Origin: Candidatus Woesearchaeota archaeon
Lineage (GTDB): Archaea; Nanobdellota; Nanobdellia; Woesearchaeales; JACPBV01
DNA length: 35,625 bases
Assembly: GCA_016180135.1 (NCBI GenBank)
Contig: JACPBV010000021.1
Location: 1-35,625 of the forward strand
Direction: 5' to 3'
A program made the translations under genes and the position numbers. This document shows, piece after piece, positions 15,830 to 22,220 of this stretch (positions within the stretch are counted from its first letter, which is position 1; each line of letters opens with the position of its first letter). Under the pieces are notes generated by a model. The model was not told the origin of the DNA and searched no databases. It worked only from the letters and a program-made list of their open reading frames with translations.

Positions 15830-15841
15830 CTGAAAACCACA

Positions 15842-15852
15842 CTTTTATAAAG
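15842..15852 (+). promoter_or_regulatory. TATA box for the Zn-ribbon/aEF-1beta operon
   Basis: CTTTTATAAAG lies 17-27 bp before the ATG at 15869 and begins five bases after the target duplication of the MITE-like element, so the insertion has replaced everything upstream of this promoter. Confidence 0.5.
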
Positions 15853-15868
15853 AGGCGGTGAACTTCTC

Positions 15869-16045
15869 ATGGCTATGGAAAAGCTTGTCTGCATATCCTG
15901 CAAAGGCAGGATTACCAATAAAGAGAGCAGCACCCAATTTCCCTGCCCTAACTGCGGCGAGTATAAAGTTATAAGGTGCGGGCACTGCAGGGACATCGCT
16001 GCACGATACACCTGCCCCCAATGCAAGTTCTCCGGTCCGAACTAA
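15869..16045 (+). CDS. Small zinc-ribbon protein with four CxxC knuckles
   Basis: The 58-residue product has four CxxC pairs: C8/C11, C26/C29, C37/C40 and C49/C52, enough to bind two zinc ions. This pattern and length match the archaeal small Zn-ribbon family predicted to bind RNA in translation (COG2888), whose gene typically precedes aEF-1beta, as here with a 1-base gap. GGTGA lies 8 bases before the ATG; a second in-frame ATG two codons later is possible. Function is by family and context only. Confidence 0.85.
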   Translation: MAMEKLVCISCKGRITNKESSTQFPCPNCGEYKVIRCGHCRDIAARYTCPQCKFSGPN

Positions 16046-16046
16046 G

Positions 16047-16325
16047 ATGGCCAAAGTTGTCATATCATTGAAGATTATGCCTGAGTCTCCTGACGCTGAC
16101 CTACAGAGGATCCAGGAGGAGTCAATGCCCCTAATCAAGGATTTTTCCGGTGAAGGGCAGGTGAAGGCAGAGCAGGAGCCTATCGCATTCGGGCTGATTG
16201 CGCTGAAGCTCCAATTCGTGATGGACGAGAGCGTCGGAAGCACGGAAAAGCTCGAGCAGGAGCTTGCAGGCATCGAAGGGGTCTCTTCTGCTGAAGTTGT
16301 TGATGTAAGAAGGGCTATAGGATAA
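16047..16325 (+). CDS. ef1b: Translation elongation factor aEF-1beta
   Basis: The 92-residue product is the archaeal guanine-nucleotide exchange factor that recharges aEF-1alpha with GTP. It has the family size (about 88-92) and the characteristic PIAFGLIALKLQFVMDE block, followed by a helix and a C-terminal GVSSAEVVDVRRAIG, which resembles the V-x-D-x-R-R-x end of this family. It starts one base after the Zn-ribbon gene, so the pair is one operon. Confidence 0.95.
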   Translation: MAKVVISLKIMPESPDADLQRIQEESMPLIKDFSGEGQVKAEQEPIAFGLIALKLQFVMDESVGSTEKLEQELAGIEGVSSAEVVDVRRAIG

Positions 16326-16404
16326 TAATCAAATAATGATGGCTGCAGTTCAGTTTCTTATCTGCCGCATTTCTAATGACCTAAACTTTTAATTCTGTAT
16401 GCTC

Positions 16405-16450
16405 ACCACAAGGTATTTACCACAACATTTTTACCACAACGTATTTATAA
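16405..16450 (+). promoter_or_regulatory. Three tandem 14-bp repeats overlapping the promoter of the HTH gene
   Basis: ACCACAAGGTATTT, ACCACAACATTTTT and ACCACAACGTATTT lie end to end at 16405-16418, 16419-16432 and 16433-16446. The third runs into the TATA element TATTTATAA (16442-16450), 22-30 bp before the start at 16472. Contiguous repeats of this length over the BRE/TATA region look like binding sites, possibly for the encoded regulator itself. The 80 bp before them show nothing else. Confidence 0.65.
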
Positions 16451-16471
16451 TGCCTCATCCTAAGAGTTCTT

Positions 16472-17161
16472 ATGTGGATTGCAACAGTCAAGATAAGATA
16501 TGAGAATTCTCCTGTGGGTATACGGTGCTCGAGGTTCAAGCTTGAATCCTCAGGGATGCCTTTTGCGCCTTTCCAGCACGAAGGCGGTGTGTATTACCCT
16601 TATTTTGAGACGCTGAAAGGGCTTCCAGAGAGGATTGCAATGTTCATCGAGGATGTCAGGACAGACTCTTCTGTCAAGCACATCGAGGCTGAAGGAGATG
16701 CAATATTTTTTCTCCAGGAAACATCTGCCAAAGAAAGGGTTCCAAAGCCAATATTCAGCAAAGTGTTCACTGTGAAGCCTGTCCTTACTGATGCCCAAGG
16801 CTATGAAGCCTGGGAATTATGCTCCTGGGATGAAGCTGCACTGAAGAATGCAGTGATCGCATTGCAGAAGGATTACCTAAACGTCGAGGTTCTTGGGATT
16901 GTCCAGCAGCCCCTGCATGCAGCCTACAGCCAGCAGGTTCTGCCGGAGCTTACTGACGGGCAGAAGCAGGCATTGCATCTTGCGGTGCAGGGCGGATATT
17001 ATAATTACCCAAGAAAGACTGAGCTTTCCATGCTTGCGGCAGAGGCAAAAATCTCGCTCTCCACCTACAGAGAGCACCTGCGAAAGTCGGAGAAGAAGCT
17101 GATGGAAGGCATCTTCGGAAAGCCGAAGAGCGCTGAAGAGAGGATAAAGGGGCCGATCTAG
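16472..17161 (+). CDS. Bat-type (HTH_10) transcriptional regulator
   Basis: The 229-residue product ends with a helix-turn-helix at about 160-215, beginning LTDGQKQALHLAVQGGYYNY and continuing through a recognition helix SLSTYREHLRKSEKKLM. This is the pattern of the archaeal bacterio-opsin-activator HTH (HTH_10). The N-terminal 150 residues form an alpha/beta sensor-like domain without PAS or GAF motifs I can name. Leaderless start after a TATA box. The three promoter repeats suggest autoregulation. The target genes are unknown. Confidence 0.85.
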   Translation: MWIATVKIRYENSPVGIRCSRFKLESSGMPFAPFQHEGGVYYPYFETLKGLPERIAMFIEDVRTDSSVKHIEAEGDAIFFLQETSAKERVPKPIFSKVFTVKPVLTDAQGYEAWELCSWDEAALKNAVIALQKDYLNVEVLGIVQQPLHAAYSQQVLPELTDGQKQALHLAVQGGYYNYPRKTELSMLAAEAKISLSTYREHLRKSEKKLMEGIFGKPKSAEERIKGPI

Positions 17162-17193
17162 ATAACTTTGAGAATGTTCTCTTTTGGTTCGGA

Positions 17194-17207
17194 TAAAAAA
17201 TAAAAAA
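17194..17207 (-). terminator. T-rich terminator after tRNA-Gly
   Basis: On the minus strand, TTTTTTATTTTTTA follows tRNA-Gly immediately. No such run follows tRNA-Val, suggesting the two tRNAs are one transcript. Confidence 0.55.
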
Positions 17208-17316
17208 TGCGACGGCCGGGATTCGAACCCGGGTAAATGCCTCTTTGTTCAGGAATGCTTTCTGAGGGTTTTCCTTTATTGGCAAGGCACTATCATAGCC
17301 ACTAGATCACCGTCGC
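17208..17316 (-). tRNA. tRNA-Gly(GCC) with a 37-nt intron
   Basis: On the minus strand, acceptor GCGACGG (17316-17310) pairs with CCGTCGC (17215-17209), and the discriminator is A (17208). The anticodon stem is GTGCC/GGCAT, and the anticodon GCC is at 17283-17281. The T-arm is CCGGG-TTCGAAT-CCCGG, uninterrupted. The intron spans 17279-17243, after position 37. Its 3' bulge is AG|A; the central helix is only TTG/CAA, so the junction is a relaxed bulge-helix-bulge. An AGGAA/TTCCT hairpin lies within the intron. It follows tRNA-Val by 64 bp. Confidence 0.88.
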
Positions 17317-17380
17317 AATGATGATGGGCCGTAATTATTCTAAGGCCCTATTTGTTCCAAGGCTATATTTTTTACAATGA

Positions 17381-17503
17381 TGGGCCCAACCGGACTTCCA
17401 ATGACAAGCATGCTCAAAATGCCCTGAAGGCCCTGCTTATTCTGTTTGAACCGGTGGCCTACTCCGTGTAAAGGAGTCGTTATAGCCGCTAAACCATGGG
17501 CCC
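17381..17503 (-). tRNA. tRNA-Val(UAC) with a 50-nt T-loop intron
   Basis: On the minus strand, acceptor GGGCCCA (17503-17497) pairs with TGGGCCC (17388-17382), and the discriminator is A (17381). The anticodon stem ACTCC/GGAGT surrounds loop TTTACAC with anticodon UAC (17470-17468); there is no intron here. The T-arm ACCGG...CCGGT is split by an intron at 17444-17395, between positions 59 and 60. TTCA pairs with TGGA (one G-U) between bulges AA|C and AG|T, the same geometry as in tRNA-Glu. Splicing restores the loop TTCAAAT. Confidence 0.9.
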
Positions 17504-17528
17504 GTTAAGGTTGGGAAACTGCAAGATG

Positions 17529-17547
17529 CTATAAAAAGGTTTTTATA
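17529..17547. promoter_or_regulatory. Divergent TATA region for tRNA-Val (minus) and scpA (plus)
   Basis: CTATAAAAAG (17529-17538) read on the minus strand lies about 26-35 bp before tRNA-Val. TTTTTATA (17540-17547) on the plus strand lies 23-30 bp before the GTG at 17570. Confidence 0.55.
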
Positions 17548-17569
17548 TTTTGAAGTTCAAACAGCAGAT

Positions 17570-18379
17570 GTGGACCATCAAATGCCTCTTTTGCAGGGAA
17601 AAGCGCCCCATGAGCATATCTATGATATTTTGATGGATAAAGATGAGATCACATGGCAGTCTCTTCTCACCGAGCTTATCAAGACTGAGCAGATGGATCC
17701 ATGGGATATTGATGTTTCGCTGCTCACCAAAAAGTTCATCGAGACTGTCAAGGAGCTCAAAGAGCTTGATTTCAAGGTTTCGGGAAAAGTCATCCTTGCT
17801 GCGGCAATCCTGCTCAAGATCAAATCTAACAGGCTTGTGGGGGAAGATATTGAGTATCTTGACCGGCTGATGTCGCAGCAGGAGGAAGAAGAGCTGCTGT
17901 CCTTTGAAGAGACTGTGGCGCCAAGGCCGGCGGAGGATATACCAAAAGACCTGATACCGAGAACGCCTCAGGAGAGAAAGAGGAAAGTCTCTATTTACGA
18001 CCTGATGCAGGCTTTGGAAAGGGCGCTGGAAGTCAAGCGGAGAAGGGTGCTGCGCAGCATACCGCCGATGGAGATGGAGCTTCCCAAAAGAAAGAGGGAT
18101 ATCTCAGAGATCATCAAGGAGGTCTATATGAGGATAAGCCAATTTTTTCTTGGAGAATCCAAAACTCCGCTCCGGTTCTCCTCGCTGACACCCTCAAACT
18201 CAAAAGAAGACAAGATAGCAACTTTTGTGCCATTGCTTCATCTTGCGACAGCCCAGAGGGTAGGCCTGCACCAGGAGAAACATTTTTCCGATTTTGAGAT
18301 TACGCTCTGCAAAGGGAGCCAGCTTCAGGAAGAGCCAATTGCACCAGAGGGTTTTGAACAAGAGAAAATTGGGGTTTAG
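17570..18379 (+). CDS. scpA: Segregation and condensation protein A (ScpA kleisin)
   Basis: ScpA is the kleisin subunit that closes the ring of SMC complexes compacting and segregating chromosomes. The 269-residue product has the N-terminal helical domain that binds the SMC neck, including MDPWDIDVSLLTKKFIE at about 43-59 and the helix GKVILAAAILLKIKSNRL. An acidic linker follows, then a C-terminal winged-helix region (ATFVPLLHLATAQRVGLHQ) that binds the SMC head. The start is GTG 17570 by TATA spacing; ATG 17582 is an alternative four codons in. No smc or scpB lies in the window. Confidence 0.9.
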   Translation: MDHQMPLLQGKAPHEHIYDILMDKDEITWQSLLTELIKTEQMDPWDIDVSLLTKKFIETVKELKELDFKVSGKVILAAAILLKIKSNRLVGEDIEYLDRLMSQQEEEELLSFEETVAPRPAEDIPKDLIPRTPQERKRKVSIYDLMQALERALEVKRRRVLRSIPPMEMELPKRKRDISEIIKEVYMRISQFFLGESKTPLRFSSLTPSNSKEDKIATFVPLLHLATAQRVGLHQEKHFSDFEITLCKGSQLQEEPIAPEGFEQEKIGV

Positions 18380-18548
18380 GCCTTTTGGCATTTACAGCGG
18401 ATGCGTCAAATGGATAGGTTATTACTCATGAGATGAGGGATGAGGTGAGGGATGAGCTGAATCCCTAGCCGCTGCCTGCACTCAAAATCTGTTTTCTGTT
18501 CACAAGGTTTTTAAACTGTATGAGGCTTGTCCGTGCATAGGGTGGGTT

Positions 18549-19523
18549 ATGACAGAAAAAATCAGCTTGATAGCGGGAACGGCCAACCGGCCACTGGCAG
18601 AGGAAATCTCGACTTATCTTGACGTCCCGCTGACGCCGGTTGAGATCAAGCATTTCAATGACGGCGAGACTTATGCCCATATCCAGAAGAGCGTCAGGGG
18701 AAGCATTGTTTTTGTCATCCAGCCAACATCCCCTCCGGTCAACAGCCATCTCATGGAGCTGCTGCTGATCATTGATGCGCTGAAAAGGGCATCTGCCAAA
18801 GAGATCACTGCGGTTGTGCCTTATTACGGCTATTCCCGACAGGACAGGAAAGCCCAGCCGAGGGAGCCTATCTCTGCAAGGCTCGTCGCCAACATGATAG
18901 AGAAAGCAGGAGCTGACCGGCTTGTGACGTTTGACCTGCATGCTGACCAGATCCAGGGGTTCTTTGATATTCCCGTAGATAATCTTGAAGCGCATCCCAT
19001 CCTTGCGGAGCATATCCTTGACCTCGGCATCAGAGATGCTATTGTTGTCGCCCCGGATGTCGGCGGTGCAAAACGGGCGAGAAGATTGGCGCAGCTGCTG
19101 AACACCAACCTTGCCATCATCGACAAAAGGAGGCCTGCACACGGAAAAACGGAAGTGCTGAATATCGTCGGCGAAGTGAAGGGAAAGAACTGCATCCTTG
19201 CCGATGACATCATCGACACTGCAGGAACTATCTCAGGAGCGGCAAAGGCGCTCAAGCATAAAGGGGCAAAAGATGTCTATGTCTGCGCTACCCATGCCCT
19301 GTTTTCAGGCAATGCAGTTGAAAAGCTTTCCATCCCGGAAATCAAAAAAGTCATCATCACCAATTCCATCTTCCTCGAGCCCCAGAAGCGGTTTTCCCAA
19401 CTGACGGTAATTTCCCTGGCTTCCATCCTGGCTGAATCCATCAACACAATCTTTGAGGGAAAAGCCATGGGCCTCGTGTTTGACCGGCTTTACCATAAAG
19501 TTGAAGAGAAGAGGCACCCATGA
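18549..19523 (+). CDS. prs: Ribose-phosphate pyrophosphokinase (PRPP synthetase)
   Basis: This enzyme transfers pyrophosphate from ATP to ribose 5-phosphate, giving PRPP for nucleotide, histidine and tryptophan synthesis. The 324-residue product contains FNDGETY near 36-42, YYGYSRQDRK at 92-101, the metal site FDLHADQIQGFF at 128-139, and the PRPP-binding loop ADDIIDTAGT at 218-227. GGTGG lies just before the ATG and a TATA-like GGTTTTTAAAC lies at 18506-18516, so the mRNA has a short leader. Its stop overlaps the prefoldin start (ATGA), indicating an operon with pfdA and ftsY. Confidence 0.96.
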   Translation: MTEKISLIAGTANRPLAEEISTYLDVPLTPVEIKHFNDGETYAHIQKSVRGSIVFVIQPTSPPVNSHLMELLLIIDALKRASAKEITAVVPYYGYSRQDRKAQPREPISARLVANMIEKAGADRLVTFDLHADQIQGFFDIPVDNLEAHPILAEHILDLGIRDAIVVAPDVGGAKRARRLAQLLNTNLAIIDKRRPAHGKTEVLNIVGEVKGKNCILADDIIDTAGTISGAAKALKHKGAKDVYVCATHALFSGNAVEKLSIPEIKKVIITNSIFLEPQKRFSQLTVISLASILAESINTIFEGKAMGLVFDRLYHKVEEKRHP

Positions 19524-19942
19524 GCCAAAAAGAACAGGAAGAGATGCTCCAGCAAAAGTATGCTGAGATGAAATATCTCGAAGAGAAGATCAACGAATCC
19601 CAGGAGCAGCTCCAGATGCTTGAGCAGCAGGCAGAAGAGCTGCACATGTCCCAGATAGGGCTGAGAGAATTCCAGAAGCTGAAGAAAGGGAATGAGATCC
19701 TAATCCCTCTGAGCACAGGGATTTTCGCAAAAGCGAAGCTTGAGGAAGCAGACTGGGTGCTGGTGAATATCGGCGCTGACACTGTCGTGAAGCAAAAAGC
19801 CGAGCAGGCCACGGATATCCTTGCAAAGCAGGTCGAGGAAATCCAGGAGCTCCAGCAAAAGATCATCGTCCAGATCCAGCGGTTGGTGCATAAGGCAAAA
19901 TCCACCCAGAAGGAGCTCAAAGCCATCGCTGAGATGGCATAA
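19520..19942 (+). CDS. pfdA: Prefoldin alpha subunit
   Basis: Prefoldin is a hexameric holdase that passes unfolded proteins to the thermosome; the alpha subunit contributes two of six chains. The 140-residue product shows the expected pattern: a long N-terminal coiled coil (about 1-50), a central beta-hairpin block with NEILIPLSTGIFAKAKLEEA and VLVNIGADTVVKQ, and a C-terminal coiled coil. In archaea pfdA commonly precedes ftsY, as here. Its ATG overlaps the prs stop. Confidence 0.95.
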   Translation: MSQKEQEEMLQQKYAEMKYLEEKINESQEQLQMLEQQAEELHMSQIGLREFQKLKKGNEILIPLSTGIFAKAKLEEADWVLVNIGADTVVKQKAEQATDILAKQVEEIQELQQKIIVQIQRLVHKAKSTQKELKAIAEMA

Positions 19943-19959
19943 TCATTCTTGAGGTTAAG

Positions 19960-21411
19960 ATGTTCGGCTTCCTAAAAGAAAAAATCAAGGCAGGAATCAA
20001 GAGGCTGACCGGGAAAATCGCTGGAGAGCCGCAGCCTGAACCTGCTCCTGAAGAAACAAAAAAAATCCCTGCCCTGAAGAAACCTTCTGAACAAGAGATT
20101 GCTGATTCTGATGCTGATTCTCAGGGGATTCTTCGGGGAAAAATTTCGGAACTTCCAAAGTCCGGGAAAAGTCCCGCTAAAGAATTAAGTTCTTCTGCGC
20201 TGCCAAAAAAGAAAGCGGAGTTTGAAAGGCCAAAGAAGGAAGCGGAGCCTCAAATCCCTGAAAGGAAAGGAGAGAGTGAACTTCAGAAAGGGGAGGATGA
20301 GCTTCCGAAGAGGGAGAGGGGATTGGAAAGGCTTGAGGGGAAAAGAAAGCCTGAGGGCTCTGGCAATGAAGGAGGATTCCAAAGCCCTGAGGGGAAAAAA
20401 GAATCTGAGAATATAAAGAAGAGAGCAGAGCCTGACAGCCCAAGGAAACAAGCAGAGCCTGACAGCCTCAAAGAGGAAAGAGATTCTGAGATTCCGGAGA
20501 AAAAATCTGAGCCGGCTGAAGTCAAGAAAGGCTTTTTTGCAAAGCTCAGGGAAACTTTTACTGAGAAGGTCACCACAACCACCATCGGCAAGGAGCGGTT
20601 TGAAGAGCTCTTTGGCGATATGGAGATGAGCCTTCTGGAGAACAATGTCGCTGTCGAGGTCATTGAGAAGATCAAGGCTGACCTGGAAAAAGCGCTGGTG
20701 GATCATCCTATCAAAAGGCTGAAAGTCGAGCAGACTATCCAGGAAAGCCTGAGGTCATCGCTGGAGGATATATTGGGGGTCCCTTCATCTTCGTTCCTTG
20801 AGAGGATCAAGGCGCCAAAACCGTTTATTGTCTGCTTCTTCGGCATCAACGGCTCAGGGAAAACAACCACGATCGCAAAGCTTGCCTTTCTCCTCAAGCA
20901 GGAAGGCATGAGTGCAGTCATAGCTGCGGCAGACACCTTCAGGGCTGCAAGCATTGACCAGCTTGAGCACCATGGCGAAGCCCTTGGCGTGAGTGTCATC
21001 AAGCACGGCTATGGCAGCGATCCTGCAGCAGTTGCCTTTGACGCTGTCCGGCATGCGGAGGCAAAAGGGATTGACGCTGTCCTCATCGACACCGCCGGAA
21101 GGATGCATTCCAACAAGAACCTCATCGACGAGATGAAAAAAATCATCAGAGTAGCAAAGCCTCACCTGAAAATATTTGTCGGAGAAGCCCTGACAGGGAA
21201 CGACTGCGTCGAACAAGTTAAGATATTCAACGAAGCTGTCGGAATAGATGCTATCATCCTCACGAAAGCTGATGTTGATGAGAAAGGCGGCGCAATCATC
21301 TCTGCTTCGTTTGTCAGCGGAAAGCCAATCTTATTTTTGGGTGTCGGACAGGGCTATGAGGATCTTCAGGCATTTGAGAAAGAAGCGATCCTGGCAAAAT
21401 TGGAGATATAA
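19960..21411 (+). CDS. ftsY: Signal recognition particle receptor FtsY
   Basis: FtsY is the membrane-associated GTPase that docks SRP-ribosome complexes for co-translational insertion. The 483-residue product has an N-terminal amphipathic stretch, then an unusually long charged linker (about 30-188) with repeated K/E/P-rich words such as KRAEPDSPRKQAEPDS. The N domain (190-280) and G domain follow: P-loop GINGSGKT at 295-302, DTFRAASIDQL at 325-335, DTAGR at 377-381 and TKAD at 435-438. GAGGT lies upstream of the ATG. Many archaeal FtsY proteins have a shorter linker; this one probably serves as the acidic/basic membrane tether. Confidence 0.96.
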   Translation: MFGFLKEKIKAGIKRLTGKIAGEPQPEPAPEETKKIPALKKPSEQEIADSDADSQGILRGKISELPKSGKSPAKELSSSALPKKKAEFERPKKEAEPQIPERKGESELQKGEDELPKRERGLERLEGKRKPEGSGNEGGFQSPEGKKESENIKKRAEPDSPRKQAEPDSLKEERDSEIPEKKSEPAEVKKGFFAKLRETFTEKVTTTTIGKERFEELFGDMEMSLLENNVAVEVIEKIKADLEKALVDHPIKRLKVEQTIQESLRSSLEDILGVPSSSFLERIKAPKPFIVCFFGINGSGKTTTIAKLAFLLKQEGMSAVIAAADTFRAASIDQLEHHGEALGVSVIKHGYGSDPAAVAFDAVRHAEAKGIDAVLIDTAGRMHSNKNLIDEMKKIIRVAKPHLKIFVGEALTGNDCVEQVKIFNEAVGIDAIILTKADVDEKGGAIISASFVSGKPILFLGVGQGYEDLQAFEKEAILAKLEI

Positions 21412-21466
21412 GGTTTAGGGGGTTTATTGTGCAGCTTCTTTCTTTGTGCAGAGCAGAGTTTCTGCT

Positions 21467-21563
21467 TATAGTAAATCGCACAAATATTTGAACATTTGGA
21501 AATGCGATTTACTATACTAGCAAATCTCGCAAAAGTTCAATAATTTACGAGATTCGCTATTAC
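21467..21563. repeat. Two adjacent palindromic elements between ftsY and the next gene
   Basis: TATAGTAAATCGCA (21467-21480) pairs perfectly with TGCGATTTACTATA (21503-21516) around a 22-nt spacer. One base later, TAGCAAATCTCG (21518-21529) pairs with CGAGATTCGCTA (21552-21563) with one mismatch. The two share the pattern TAG-AAATC-CG, so they may have arisen from one another. They lie between the ends of convergent genes. A strong terminator, protein-binding sites or a recombination site are all possible. Confidence 0.65.
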
Positions 21564-21579
21564 GTTTAGAATCAATCTT

Positions 21580-22098
21580 CTATCTAAGTGGAGCGCCAAA
21601 ATCTTCGAGATGGCCAAATAACATTTCCCACATCTGACGGCATCTTGAGTTGTCTTTTGCCATAGATGCAAAACCAAGGCGGTAGCCATATTCTTTAATA
21701 GGTTCTATCCTTAATGGAAGAGAAGGGGCTTCAATGTCTTTTGGGATCGGAAATGCTTCCTGGCGTTGAGCCTCTAAAGATAGGGGAAAAGATTTTGTAA
21801 AGGCACCCTGCGCCTCCAAAATGCCATCGAGGAAAGCTCCTCCAAGAACCAGCTGCACCAAAGGGTCGCTTAGGGGGTCTTCAGGAGAAATTTTACCACC
21901 TCTTACCAATTTTCTGATGGAAGCATGCGCCGCTGAATCTCCCGGGATCTGATACAAGCGATGCGCCTCCCTGTATTGTTCCATGTCCCCCTTAGATTCA
22001 AAAGCCTGGATAAGGGCACGATACGCAATTCCGCCTGCATCAACAAGCCTATCATAAAGGGAAGAAGATTGCCCGGGAACACTATCAGCTGTGCCCAT
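21580..22098 (-). CDS. Hypothetical protein, 172 residues
   Basis: I do not recognise this protein. It is soluble in appearance, with helical stretches (SSLYDRLVDAGGIAYRALIQ and DPLVQLVLGGAFLDGILEAQ) followed by a proline-rich middle and a C-terminal segment ending RQMWEMLFGHLEDFGAPLR. There are no cysteine clusters, signal peptide or membrane segments. A TATA element (22121-22129) 23-31 bp upstream of the ATG at 22098 supports expression as a leaderless single gene. Confidence 0.65.
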   Translation of the reverse strand: MGTADSVPGQSSSLYDRLVDAGGIAYRALIQAFESKGDMEQYREAHRLYQIPGDSAAHASIRKLVRGGKISPEDPLSDPLVQLVLGGAFLDGILEAQGAFTKSFPLSLEAQRQEAFPIPKDIEAPSLPLRIEPIKEYGYRLGFASMAKDNSRCRQMWEMLFGHLEDFGAPLR

Positions 22099-22190
22099 AT
22101 CATACTTATTTTAGAGCTTCCTTATAAACATTTCTTTCCAAAACCAATTTTTCCACAGGATTTCCGGATTCTCGGGGAAAATCACAACAC

Positions 22191-22198
22191 TTTTAAAA
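22191..22198 (+). promoter_or_regulatory. TATA box for the Lon-like protease
   Basis: TTTTAAAA lies 23-30 bp before the ATG at 22221. Confidence 0.55.
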
Positions 22199-22220
22199 CA
22201 AGTTTTATTCCCATCAAAGT

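Noticed and set aside
18465..19142. 225-codon minus-strand frame opposite prs
   Set aside because: Antisense shadow of the PRPP synthetase gene; no domain and no promoter.
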